Origin: an uncultured Saprospiraceae bacterium
GTDB taxonomy: Bacteria; Bacteroidota; Bacteroidia; Chitinophagales; Saprospiraceae
Direction: 5' to 3'
Length of the DNA: 64,000 bases
Assembly (NCBI GenBank): GCA_937981555.1
Contig: CALJOK010000044.1
Coordinates: 62,001 to 126,000 of the forward strand
In this document: positions 20,468-29,186 of the stretch, in pieces
Layout: the number at the start of each line of letters is the position of its first letter
Position numbering within the stretch: position 1 is the stretch's first letter
Notes under the pieces: model-generated
What the model was told of the DNA's origin: nothing
Seen by the model: only the letters and a program-made list of their open reading frames with translations
Database searches by the model: none
Translations under genes and position numbers: made by a program

Positions 20468-21532
20468 ATGAAACATATTATATTTTCTCTATTATTAATC
20501 ACTTCGTTTACTTTTTCCTGCAAAAAACAAACTGTCGTAGTTCAAACTCCTAATCCTTGGGTCGAAATTCCTAATCTTTCTCTTAACTCAACTATCAATC
20601 GGTTACATGCTACTGATAATGAAATGTTGATTGGGACTGTTGATAATTTTGCTCGTATGAGTACCGCTGGAACAATCATCGAACGTCGAAATTTAGAAGT
20701 CGAGAAAGGAGTCTTCGGGAGACCTATTCTTTCTGACAAAATATTTGCACGAGTTTTAAAAAATGTAGAAAATGAACGCGAACTACAATTTCATTTAGTA
20801 AAAAGTGTTAATCAAATATTCAGGATTACCGATCGAGAAATTGCTGACAGCGCTGAGTTTATCATCTTTGAAGAACTCAACAATGCTTATTCCACAGGAG
20901 CCTTTAATGATGATGCCTCCCAATTTCTTTATGCTGCTCGAAGTCTAAATCCTCAAGAAGCACAGTATTCTTTTTTCCTTTTTGACATTCAATTAAATGC
21001 CTCAGAAACCCAATTTCAAAGTATAAATGTCGCTCATCGCATCAATATTCCATCTACCTTATTAGGTTCAGAAGCGAGTATGATTACGAATGTTCGATTT
21101 TTTGATGGAAACTTTTATATCTCCACTCTTGGAGGGGCATATCGAATTCAACCTAATGGAGAATGGCAACAAATCTTTTCTCATTGGATTTGGGATATTT
21201 TTGAATTCGAAGGAATATTATATTCTACAGGTTTTTATGAAAACCAATTTTACAGTTCGGAGGATAGCGGTGAGAATTGGGAATTTGCCAACGCCAATAC
21301 TCCATTACGAAAAGTAGAAGTGACTGGAGATAAAGTTTTTGGACAAAATCAATTAGGACTACCCTACCAATTAGCTACTGAAGATTTCACTACTCTTCAA
21401 GAAATTTCTTACAATTCTAATTTCTTTGACGATGAACCTACGGCTTATCAAGCCATCGAATATTTTCAAGGAAAATATTATATCTCTGTACATAAACGAT
21501 TATATGCAGTAGATGAAATCGTTTTGAAATAA
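20468..21532 (+). CDS. Lipoprotein with beta-propeller-like / Asp-box features, function unknown
   Basis: 354 aa. The N-terminus is a type II signal ending in TFSC (residues 15-18, Cys followed by KK), so the mature protein is lipidated. The body is rich in short beta strands with periodic aromatic-glycine patterns. Near residue 265 it has SSEDSGENWEF, which matches the BNR/Asp-box pattern (S-x-D-x-G-x-x-W) of sortilin- and sialidase-type propellers. No catalytic set is visible. It is followed by a strong terminator and is probably monocistronic. Inference: an envelope-anchored binding or sensor-like protein. The exact family is not recognised. Confidence 0.75.
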   Translation: MKHIIFSLLLITSFTFSCKKQTVVVQTPNPWVEIPNLSLNSTINRLHATDNEMLIGTVDNFARMSTAGTIIERRNLEVEKGVFGRPILSDKIFARVLKNVENERELQFHLVKSVNQIFRITDREIADSAEFIIFEELNNAYSTGAFNDDASQFLYAARSLNPQEAQYSFFLFDIQLNASETQFQSINVAHRINIPSTLLGSEASMITNVRFFDGNFYISTLGGAYRIQPNGEWQQIFSHWIWDIFEFEGILYSTGFYENQFYSSEDSGENWEFANANTPLRKVEVTGDKVFGQNQLGLPYQLATEDFTTLQEISYNSNFFDDEPTAYQAIEYFQGKYYISVHKRLYAVDEIVLK

Positions 21533-21593
21533 CAGCTAAAGCAACATAAAATATTCGACTTGCCTTTTTCTTTTAGACGGGTCAAAACCAAAA

Positions 21594-21640
21594 AGTCCTA
21601 AGGTGAATTACCATGATGTATTCACCTTAGGGCTTTTTTT
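21594..21640 (+). terminator. Intrinsic terminator after the lipoprotein gene
   Basis: A 15-bp stem with one mismatched or wobble position (AGTCCTAAGGTGAAT at 21594-21608 with ATTCACCTTAGGGCT at 21620-21634) and an 11-nt loop is followed directly by a run of eight T. Confidence 0.88.
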
Positions 21641-21742
21641 TGATTTAGATTGTTAATTCTATCTTTTCGGTTCAATTCTTGTAACACATTATTAATTAAC
21701 GATTTACACAATTTATTTTTTTATATAAAAAAATAAAACACA

Positions 21743-21810
21743 GAGCAAAGCATTTAAACAAGCCATTTTTTTTGATCAAAAAAAAATGATATAACCAACC
21801 AACTTTGCTC
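21743..21810. repeat. Nested dyads upstream of the 1147-aa gene
   Basis: Outer arms GAGCAAAG (21743-21750) and CTTTGCTC (21803-21810) are perfect complements. Between them lies a T8-GATC-A9 palindrome (about 21765-21787). This is 70-140 bp upstream of the ATG at 21880, within the otherwise empty stretch 21641-21879, and could be a leader hairpin or operator. Confidence 0.5.
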
Positions 21811-21879
21811 ATCAAGTTTCTTCAACCAAAACTTTTAAAAGACTAAATTTTTCCAGAAAAACATAAATCTATTGCCACG

Positions 21880-24800
21880 ATGAGATGGATATCGTGCTTC
21901 ATCATTTTCTTTTTTTCCTTCTCCTTTCTGTGTCAAGCACAAAAAGGAAATGAAAAATCAACGCCCCTATTGAAGCAACTTGAATTAGAGGTCGCAAAAG
22001 GCAACTTACTTGCTCTTCGAGATTTAGGAACTTTATTAGATAAAAAATCAACTTCAAAAGAAGCTCAAAATATTCTGAGGACCTATACCTTCTTCTTAGA
22101 AAATGAGCTAAACTGGAATCAAAAAATTGATCGCCAGTCCTTCCTTAATTTCTTTTATAATTATAAAAATCAAATACGCTTTTTTCATCCTGCAGGAGTA
22201 TTTTACATTGCAGCTTTGGATGTCGAAAAAGTAGATTATAAAATCGAATCACTTCCAAAAAATATTCAAACTCAAAAAACAATCGTGCTCAGAAAAAGCA
22301 TTAATACTTTTGAGAAAGCTATCGAAGAAAAAAATGGAAAAAAAGCAGAACAAAAATTAGCCCTTATTATTCAACTCAACACTCGAGAAGCACATCATTA
22401 TTTGCTCCAAGTCTTACAGGAAGAATTACTTCAAAAAAGTACCCTTGATGAAAAAATAAATCTTATCATCAAACTTTCTCATGCACTTCAAGATCATCCA
22501 ACCAGAGAAACACTTGAAGAAATTTTAATAAATATTCAAAGTGGATTTTTGCCTTTTAAGGAAGGGAAAAATATTTTAGCTCATTTAACTAACCACTCTA
22601 TGGCGGAGGTGGATGATGCAGAATCAGGTATAGAATATTTTGCTAATTTGATGGACTCATTGGAAACGATGGAAAATATTCGATACATGGGGTATGAAAA
22701 AATATTCAATTTTAATCGATTTATCTTCCCTCATGATGTTGATTACTTTGGTCGGATTGTTTCATTAGCAGACGATTATCCATGGATGAAGAAAAATGCG
22801 ATCCATGATTTAATGAAGACGGAACACAAGCGAGCTTATCTTTATTTAGCGGCTGACTTTTTTAAAAATCATTTGGCAATAGGTATAAATGACAGACAAC
22901 CAATTATTTCTAAAAAAGAATATGAAGATTTTTTCATCGGATCTAATCAGCTAATCATCAAAGTATTAGCAGACAATAAAAAATATAAAAACATATTTGA
23001 AGAAATTCAGTCTTCTAGTTTTAATGACGAAACATTAAAACGAAATTTCTTATTGTATTGGTTAACTCATCATGAAGATTTTGAATGGAATCAAAACTAT
23101 GCTTTGTACCTTAACAAATTTGAGACACTCGAAAAAACAGAAAATTTAGAAAGACATTTCCGTCGTTTAGTCTCAACAAATGATGAAGCTGCGATGGAAT
23201 CTTTTCAACAATTAACGATAGGTGCACCTGCAGAAGTAATGAATTTGTCCAACAAGTATCGACAACTTTTACGAACTTATAACAAGACTCTTCCGGATAT
23301 TCGTCATTTGTATTTAGAGCAATTAGCAGCGCTGACTGACTTTTGCCGCAACAACGATATTGATTTCCAGCCAAGTACTCGACTAAGTCAAAAGTTGGAT
23401 CAATTGAGGAATGATATTCCAGCAGCAGAACGCTATGATCTGGAAAATCGAATCATCAATAGCTTGGAAATCCAAGAAGTTACTGCCATCGAATATTATG
23501 CTTGTCTTCATGAAAACAACAGTAGTTTTACATTTTCTATTGGAAGGATTTTAGACTATTTTTATTCGCAACATTGGGAGGTAGTCGTTAAGAATGATAC
23601 TCAACTTCGACTCTATTTGAAGAAAGCGGCATTGTATAAAAGGATCGGAACTATTGGTTCTTGCAATGTTTATTTGAACAAATTAGAAAGTAAATCTAGG
23701 GAATTAAATAAGCGATTAAATGACCTTTTGGAAGTGGAACCTGATGATGATATTATTTTCTTAATTGAACTTTTATCCCCAAAAGAGGCAGAGGTTTCCA
23801 ATACAGATTTGCAAGAGTTCATTGACAACCCAATTGATTTTTCCAAAAATGACATTCGAGTTTTACCTGTTGCTAGCAATGAAGATTTTCAAGCAATCAT
23901 CAATCAAATGAAGAATGAAACAGATGTTAAGGTATTAAAGAAATATTTGTCATACTTGCGATCAAACCCAGTAATTCGAGCTGTTCCAATTTATTTTCAA
24001 CTTATTGACAGTCAAACATTCATCACTAAAAAATATAATCTCCCCGTTAATCTTTGCGATGTAATTATCCCAATAATAGAAGGTACTTATAATCATCACT
24101 ACAAGCCTGAAGAAAACAATAAGCCTTTCGCTACAGACAAGTGGAGAACACTTTGGAAAACGGATGGAAAGAACTATGAGAATTGGGTTGATCTATTTTT
24201 TGAACAAAAATTAAAACAACTAGATTTTGCTGATAAGTTGAAAATAAATATTATCAATGATGTTTTTGCTGCTGAAGATTTCAAACCAAAATATAAAGAT
24301 ATTTGCTTAACTGCCTTGACAAAAGTACAACCTTTAAGAGACATCAAAAAACTCAAAACACCTGAAAAACTTTCGGTAAAAACTGATTTAAAATATTTTG
24401 AAAGTTTCTATTTTACTTACAAAGATTTAGATAATATTCCTAGATTATTTGAAGTAGATGATCCTATCATGATGTTTGATTATTTAGTAAAAAGAACTAA
24501 TGAATTTGATGAAACGGAGTTAGGTAATTTTTGGAATGACATTTTTACACAGAATTGGTTTTTGGAATTTTTAAATTCCAAACCAGATAGAATGGTTGAG
24601 CTAAAAAACATCAAGACTATCTTACAAAACTATCTTGAAGTGAGCGATGTGATAAGTGAATCGGAGGAGAAAATCACCTACCTACACATAAGTCAAATCG
24701 AATCAATTGGTAAAGATTTAGTTTCAAAATTAGAGGAGTCTATTCAATCTCAAAAAGAGGAATCAACTAAAGCTTTGATTCAACAATCAATTCTTGCTCG

Positions 24801-25323
24801 AGCAGATTATAATGATATTGGAAAAATTATTAGTGTGATTGACCAATTGAGTGCGAGTCAAAATTTTAATCCAAATCTATTTTTACAAAAAGATTTTGGA
24901 CTACCTATTTTTGATTTGGAGAACGAAAAAATTCGAAAGGAAATCATCACTCATCATTCGAAAATGAAAGAATATGATTTTTATAAATATTACTTGAAAG
25001 AATTTGGTGTTGATTTCTTAACGAAAAAAGGAAAGCTAGATTTCGAAGAAATCTATGACCTTTTGCAATATGAAATCGTTACCCCTTTTGTCGGAGGTGG
25101 AGGAAGTCACCGTGATCAATTCACTTACGGATTGATAAAATTATTAGAATTACATTTTGAAACTCGACTAGGTTTTCATGAAAAACTAAATGAAAACCAA
25201 ACTTTTTACTCTTTCACCAGCACCAAACGTGCGCAAGCTTGGCGAACATATTTAATTGATAATCAATTAGTTAAACCCAATAAATCAGTTCCGCCTTCAT
25301 TCAATGATGTCGTCAACAAGTGA
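21880..25323 (+). CDS. Large secreted protein of unknown function, 1147 aa
   Basis: The N-terminus is a classical signal peptide ending LCQAQ (about residue 21), so the mature protein is exported to the periplasm or beyond. No membrane segments, lipobox or T9SS tail are seen. The body is strongly charged and Leu/Lys/Glu-rich with heptad-like and helical-hairpin patterns throughout, which suggests an all-alpha solenoid or scaffold. The C-terminal third contains FVGGGGSHRDQFTYG followed by a compact LLELHFETRLGFHEKLNENQ segment, possibly a small folded domain. I do not recognise the family. A small barrel-like protein gene follows 150 bp downstream on the same strand and may be co-expressed. 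Confidence 0.85.
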   Translation: MRWISCFIIFFFSFSFLCQAQKGNEKSTPLLKQLELEVAKGNLLALRDLGTLLDKKSTSKEAQNILRTYTFFLENELNWNQKIDRQSFLNFFYNYKNQIRFFHPAGVFYIAALDVEKVDYKIESLPKNIQTQKTIVLRKSINTFEKAIEEKNGKKAEQKLALIIQLNTREAHHYLLQVLQEELLQKSTLDEKINLIIKLSHALQDHPTRETLEEILINIQSGFLPFKEGKNILAHLTNHSMAEVDDAESGIEYFANLMDSLETMENIRYMGYEKIFNFNRFIFPHDVDYFGRIVSLADDYPWMKKNAIHDLMKTEHKRAYLYLAADFFKNHLAIGINDRQPIISKKEYEDFFIGSNQLIIKVLADNKKYKNIFEEIQSSSFNDETLKRNFLLYWLTHHEDFEWNQNYALYLNKFETLEKTENLERHFRRLVSTNDEAAMESFQQLTIGAPAEVMNLSNKYRQLLRTYNKTLPDIRHLYLEQLAALTDFCRNNDIDFQPSTRLSQKLDQLRNDIPAAERYDLENRIINSLEIQEVTAIEYYACLHENNSSFTFSIGRILDYFYSQHWEVVVKNDTQLRLYLKKAALYKRIGTIGSCNVYLNKLESKSRELNKRLNDLLEVEPDDDIIFLIELLSPKEAEVSNTDLQEFIDNPIDFSKNDIRVLPVASNEDFQAIINQMKNETDVKVLKKYLSYLRSNPVIRAVPIYFQLIDSQTFITKKYNLPVNLCDVIIPIIEGTYNHHYKPEENNKPFATDKWRTLWKTDGKNYENWVDLFFEQKLKQLDFADKLKINIINDVFAAEDFKPKYKDICLTALTKVQPLRDIKKLKTPEKLSVKTDLKYFESFYFTYKDLDNIPRLFEVDDPIMMFDYLVKRTNEFDETELGNFWNDIFTQNWFLEFLNSKPDRMVELKNIKTILQNYLEVSDVISESEEKITYLHISQIESIGKDLVSKLEESIQSQKEESTKALIQQSILARADYNDIGKIISVIDQLSASQNFNPNLFLQKDFGLPIFDLENEKIRKEIITHHSKMKEYDFYKYYLKEFGVDFLTKKGKLDFEEIYDLLQYEIVTPFVGGGGSHRDQFTYGLIKLLELHFETRLGFHEKLNENQTFYSFTSTKRAQAWRTYLIDNQLVKPNKSVPPSFNDVVNK

Positions 25324-25476
25324 TTTTATTTGATTTAACAAAACTCTAACATCTCATATTGCAACTTCTGCACCTACCCAATAGTTATATTTTTACAAAA
25401 AACTTTTACACCTTTACAGTAGTCTTCTAAATAAGATTTATTTGTAAAAAATTATAAATTATAAAATAGCATAAAT

Positions 25477-26091
25477 ATGAAAAAAGCATTGCAATTTTTA
25501 GTACTCGTTGCGGTCTTAATGATTTCATTTACCCACGACGCAGAAGCACAAAAAAGAAAAAGTAGTAGAGATGTTGATGAATACTTTGATGATAGAGGAT
25601 CTTTCAAAGATCGACTTTGGTACGGAGCTGATGTTACCTTAAACTTTTTTTCAGTTCCAGGAGGAAATGCATTTAATGCAGGTATTGCTCCGATGGTTGG
25701 ATATAAAATTACGGATAACTTCTCAGTTGGTCCACGTGTTGAAATTCTTTACCGTGGTGAAAGATATGACATTAATACAGGAACCGATTTGAAGTTCAAC
25801 AGTACCAATTATGGAATTGGATTATTCACTCGACTAAAAATCTTTCAACAATATTTTTTACATGCAGAATATCAAACCTTGAATAACGAAGTTGGATACG
25901 AAGTTGATTTTGTTAATAATAAGGTATTGACTTCTCGAAGTTGGGGTGATCATTTTTACATTGGAGGTGGCTACGGTGCTTCTGGTGGAGGGGTTGGTTT
26001 TCAAATATCAATTTTGTGGGATGTATTGCAAGAATTTACTTCTAGTAATCTTCCTATTCAATACCGTATGGGAATCAATTATAAGTTCTAA
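25477..26091 (+). CDS. Small outer-membrane beta-barrel-like protein
   Basis: 204 aa with a signal peptide (cleavage near DAEAQ), a short charged linker (KRKSSRDVDEYFDDRG), then alternating hydrophobic/polar strands with turns typical of 8-stranded barrels (PMVGYKITDNFSVGPRVEILYRG). It ends in an aromatic residue, MGINYKF, the usual outer-membrane assembly signal. Function is not determined. A palindromic terminator follows. Confidence 0.8.
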   Translation: MKKALQFLVLVAVLMISFTHDAEAQKRKSSRDVDEYFDDRGSFKDRLWYGADVTLNFFSVPGGNAFNAGIAPMVGYKITDNFSVGPRVEILYRGERYDINTGTDLKFNSTNYGIGLFTRLKIFQQYFLHAEYQTLNNEVGYEVDFVNNKVLTSRSWGDHFYIGGGYGASGGGVGFQISILWDVLQEFTSSNLPIQYRMGINYKF

Positions 26092-26096
26092 TTTTT

Positions 26097-26142
26097 AATG
26101 GTGAATGGTTAATCTCTCGTTTAGGATTAACCATTCACCATT
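26097..26142. terminator. Perfect 17-bp inverted repeat between convergent genes, likely bidirectional terminator
   Basis: Arms AATGGTGAATGGTTAAT (26097-26113) and its exact complement (26126-26142) enclose a 12-nt loop. The position, between the stop of the barrel gene and the stop of the TonB receptor, suits termination, although the flanking T-run is short. The left half recurs at 30351-30372. Confidence 0.6.
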
Positions 26143-26154
26143 TTACATTAACCC

Positions 26155-28653
26155 TTAAAATTTAAGATTCACTCCAAGCAAATAATTCCTTCCAGCTTGC
26201 GGATAAAATCCAGTCAAATTGTAAACCGCATCATTCTCCAATCGAGTGTACGGATCATCTCCTCTCCCATCGTATCCTTTTGATTCATATCGGTAAGTCC
26301 ATCCATTATTGGAATATTTTGCATCAAAAATATTTCTAACTAAAAAAGTAATTCCGATTTCTTTCACCCATTTAGTTTGGATAGAATATCCAATTCTTAA
26401 ATCAGAGTAAAAGAAAGCATCCAACGTCGTATTTTTATTTGAAGTATTATCCAAGAATTGTTCGCCAACATATTTACCTGACAAGGAAATATTGAGTTGT
26501 TGCTTGTCTTCTTTTTTGAAAAGATCATAATCCAACGCTCCCGCAAATATAATGTTAGGAGAAAAAGCTAAATCAGTATTTTCATGTTCTACTTCAAATT
26601 GAACTGGTTCTAATTGCTCTGCTGGCAAAGAAAAATCTTGGTACCAATAATCCCAGTTATCGATGTACTCGGTGAAGTTTTTTATTTTATTTTGAGAAAA
26701 AGTAGCATTGGCAGTCAATGTCAAACCAGTCATAATTTCTCTTGCAGCTTCCAGTTCAATTCCAGCTCGATAACTGTCCTCCACATTCACCCGAGTACTT
26801 GCACCTACATCATTGAGCTGACCGGTGACCACTAATTGATTATTGTATTGCATCAAATATCCATTCACTCCCCAAGCAAAACCTCTAAAATTTTGTCGAA
26901 CTCCAATCTCCGTATTATAAAGTGTTTCATGAACAGGACGACTAGTTGGAGTTGACTCGGTAAAGTCATTTCGATTGGGTTCTCGATTGCCCACCGCAAA
27001 GGATGCATAAACTTGAGTATTGTTATGCCACTCATAAGTCAAGCCTAATTTTGGATTGAAAAAATTCAAACTGGCAGATGTTGTCAATGGATTTCCATTA
27101 GCAGCTAAACCTAAAAATTCATAATCCACTCTCCTAAATTGTAGATCAACATAACCATAAAGGCTACTCGCTATTTCAGTATTTAATTTTCCAAAAATAT
27201 TAAAATCCGTTTTCTCTGCATCGTTATCATAGTACCGATGTCCTTGCTCTCCGTCACTCATAAATTGCGCCCAAATAACTTCTCCAAAATGCTTGCCCTC
27301 ATATTTATTCCAGCCTCCTCCAAGTGTAAAATCAAATCTCGAAGGTGAATATTTCAAGGCATAAGTCACTCCGTAAAAATCATTATCCAACCATCGGCGT
27401 CTAATCAAATCGGTTGAAGTAATTGTATCACTCCCCAACTCAACATTACTTAATCCATAATCAGCCAAATCTTCTCCACCTTTGTATTGTTCAAAAAAAC
27501 CAGCTCCTTTGGTGTAGTGTAATGCTCCACTAAAATTCCAGAAACTATTGAACTGATGGTTCAACAATGCCTGATAATGGGTCTGGGTATAATCGTCCAC
27601 TTCATTATCGTGAGGCGTTCCCGGCTTTTCAGTTCCAGCAGTATTGAATGATCTAAGTTCCTCATTTTCAATATATTGTGCAGGTACTCCATTCCATGCT
27701 TGGTAAGTAACTTCATGTCCTGAAAAGGTATTGAGGCGAACAGAAGTCTTATTGGAAATGTAGGCCGCAGACAAATAATAAGAAGCCAAATCTACTTCCG
27801 CTCGATCAATAAAACCATCAGATTTGATTTGGGAAAGTCGTGCATCGAAAGTGAATTTATTTTTAATCAATCCACTTCCCACCTGAATATTATTTTTTAA
27901 AGTATTGAATGAACCAACAGAATTTGACAATTGTGCATAAGCTTCTTTCTGAACTTTTGAGGTGTTCAAATTAATGGACGCACCAAATGCTCCTGCCCCA
28001 TTCGTAGAAGTTCCGACTCCTCTTTGGATTTGAATATTATCTACACTTGTAGTGAAGTCTGGCATATTCACCCAAAATACACCTTGCGATTCTGAGTCAT
28101 TTAATGGAATTCCATTGATGGTTACATTAGTTCGAGTCGGGTCAGAACCACGTACTCGAATACCTGTGTAACCAATTCCAGTTCCTGCATCTGAACTCAC
28201 GACTACTGATGGAGTTGACTTTAAAAGGTAAGGAACATCTTGCCCTAAATTATTTCTTTCCAAAGTTTCTTTGTTGACATTGGTGTAAGTCATCGGAGTT
28301 CTTTCACCTGCGCGAGTGGCGGAAACGATGAGTTCGTCGAATTCAATTTGGCGAGAAATTTCAATATTTAATTCAGTATGTCCATTTACTTTTATCGCAA
28401 CCTCATGATCTTCATAACCTCCATAATTGACTCTAACATTATAATTTCCAATAGGAACATCCTCTATGATGTAGTCGCCTCCAATTTGAGAAGCTGTTCC
28501 TTTTTCTAATTCTGCGATGTAAACCGTAGCGCCAATTAACGATTCACCCTCTGCAGTTACTTTTCCAAAAATCTTAAACTGGGAAAAACCAGCAGTCGAA
28601 CATAACAATGTAATTGCAAAAATGTAAAAACTGTTTTTAAATAAATTTTTCAT
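26155..28653 (-). CDS. TonB-dependent outer-membrane receptor, predicted thiamine (or thiamine derivative) importer
   Basis: 832 aa with a signal peptide ending near AGFSQ, an N-terminal carboxypeptidase-regulatory-like beta-sandwich (about residues 27-98, GKVTAEGESLIGATVYI), then a TonB-box-like DELIVSATR (about 105), a plug domain with GIRVRGSDPTRTNVTINGIPLND, and a 22-strand barrel ending LLGVNLKF with a terminal Phe. It imports a scarce substrate across the outer membrane using TonB/ExbBD energy; those partners are not in this window. A TPP riboswitch in its leader points to thiamine or a precursor. It is transcribed alone. No cobalamin or heme motifs were seen. Confidence 0.9.
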   Translation of the reverse strand: MKNLFKNSFYIFAITLLCSTAGFSQFKIFGKVTAEGESLIGATVYIAELEKGTASQIGGDYIIEDVPIGNYNVRVNYGGYEDHEVAIKVNGHTELNIEISRQIEFDELIVSATRAGERTPMTYTNVNKETLERNNLGQDVPYLLKSTPSVVVSSDAGTGIGYTGIRVRGSDPTRTNVTINGIPLNDSESQGVFWVNMPDFTTSVDNIQIQRGVGTSTNGAGAFGASINLNTSKVQKEAYAQLSNSVGSFNTLKNNIQVGSGLIKNKFTFDARLSQIKSDGFIDRAEVDLASYYLSAAYISNKTSVRLNTFSGHEVTYQAWNGVPAQYIENEELRSFNTAGTEKPGTPHDNEVDDYTQTHYQALLNHQFNSFWNFSGALHYTKGAGFFEQYKGGEDLADYGLSNVELGSDTITSTDLIRRRWLDNDFYGVTYALKYSPSRFDFTLGGGWNKYEGKHFGEVIWAQFMSDGEQGHRYYDNDAEKTDFNIFGKLNTEIASSLYGYVDLQFRRVDYEFLGLAANGNPLTTSASLNFFNPKLGLTYEWHNNTQVYASFAVGNREPNRNDFTESTPTSRPVHETLYNTEIGVRQNFRGFAWGVNGYLMQYNNQLVVTGQLNDVGASTRVNVEDSYRAGIELEAAREIMTGLTLTANATFSQNKIKNFTEYIDNWDYWYQDFSLPAEQLEPVQFEVEHENTDLAFSPNIIFAGALDYDLFKKEDKQQLNISLSGKYVGEQFLDNTSNKNTTLDAFFYSDLRIGYSIQTKWVKEIGITFLVRNIFDAKYSNNGWTYRYESKGYDGRGDDPYTRLENDAVYNLTGFYPQAGRNYLLGVNLKF

Positions 28654-28668
28654 AAAAAATGTGTTTTG

Positions 28669-28707
28669 CCTTTTTGTCTTTTTTTTAAAATTTATTTGAC
28701 AAAAAGG
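28669..28707 (-). promoter_or_regulatory. Leader hairpin next to the receptor start codon
   Basis: CCTTTTTGTC and GACAAAAAGG form a 10-bp perfect stem in the receptor mRNA, and its 3' arm (AAAAAGG) is about 15 nt before the ATG. It could mask a weak ribosome-binding region and be part of the riboswitch expression platform. Position and complementarity are seen; the function is inferred. Confidence 0.45.
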
Positions 28708-28711
28708 ATAG

Positions 28712-28743
28712 AAAAAAATACTTCACACAGGGGTTTGTGTAAA
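28712..28743 (-). terminator. Candidate riboswitch-controlled terminator
   Basis: On the minus strand TTTACACA pairs with TGTGTGAA (one G-U) around a 6-nt AACCCC loop, and seven T follow after a three-base gap. It lies between the TPP aptamer and the receptor ATG, the place expected for a transcription-attenuating expression platform. Confidence 0.5.
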
Positions 28744-28811
28744 ATTTTTAATTCAGTAAACACCATTGAAAAGCCAAATCTATCGGTCGATAAATTTTTA
28801 AGATTGAAAGG

Positions 28812-28890
28812 CTTATTTCCCTTCTCAGCATAATCTGAGCAGGTTCAATGGGTATAATCTCAGTCCTTAAATAAGGACACCCCAAACAAG
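28812..28890 (-). promoter_or_regulatory. TPP (thiamine pyrophosphate) riboswitch aptamer
   Basis: Read on the minus strand the element contains GGGGTGTCC, then GGACTGAGATTATACCC, then TTGAACCTG and a final GAAGGGAA. These are the conserved pyrimidine-sensing CUGAGA core and pyrophosphate-side ACC-UUGAACCUG segments of the THI box. CTTGTTT (28890-28884) and AAATAAG (28818-28812) close a 7-bp P1 stem. A TAnnTTTG promoter box lies immediately upstream, and the receptor ATG is about 160 nt downstream. TPP binding would be expected to reduce receptor expression. Confidence 0.95.
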
Positions 28891-28896
28891 ATGGCG

Positions 28897-28904
28897 CAAA
28901 GGTA
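28897..28904 (-). promoter_or_regulatory. -7 box of the riboswitch promoter
   Basis: TACCTTTG fits TAnnTTTG and ends 6 bp before the first P1 base of the aptamer. Transcription would start almost exactly at the riboswitch 5' end, as expected for a functional unit. A matching TTG -33 was not found. Confidence 0.6.
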
Positions 28905-29186
28905 GGAATTTAAATCGTGTTACAGAGAATGACTTAGATAATTTTGTTTTACATTTTGATGTTAGCGGATGAATTGAGCATTGTTTTTTTTTTCATTGAA
29001 AAAAAAGAACCAAAAAATTCTAGACGAAAAAATAGCTTAACTCAAACCAAGCTCCCGCACCCTCATTTTTCGCCGTCCCTCACCCGCTCTTTATTACTCA
29101 TAGTTTTCCTTCCATTTTTAATCTCTCTTAAAAAAAGACAAAATTTTATTTTCCAATTGTAAATAAATTGTGGCTCATAACATCAG
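28905..29186. other. Intergenic stretch with a GC-richer pyrimidine patch
   Basis: Between the receptor promoter and the kinase gene lies AT-rich DNA interrupted at about 29049-29093 by a C-rich, locally GC-rich tract. The one long frame here (28944-29162) starts with TTG and has a low-complexity translation, so I do not call it a gene. Confidence 0.4.

Noticed and set aside
28944-29162. Open frame of 72 codons in the gap upstream of the receptor promoter
   Set aside because: It begins with TTG, has a low-complexity Lys/Ser/Leu translation and no start context, and lies over a pyrimidine patch.
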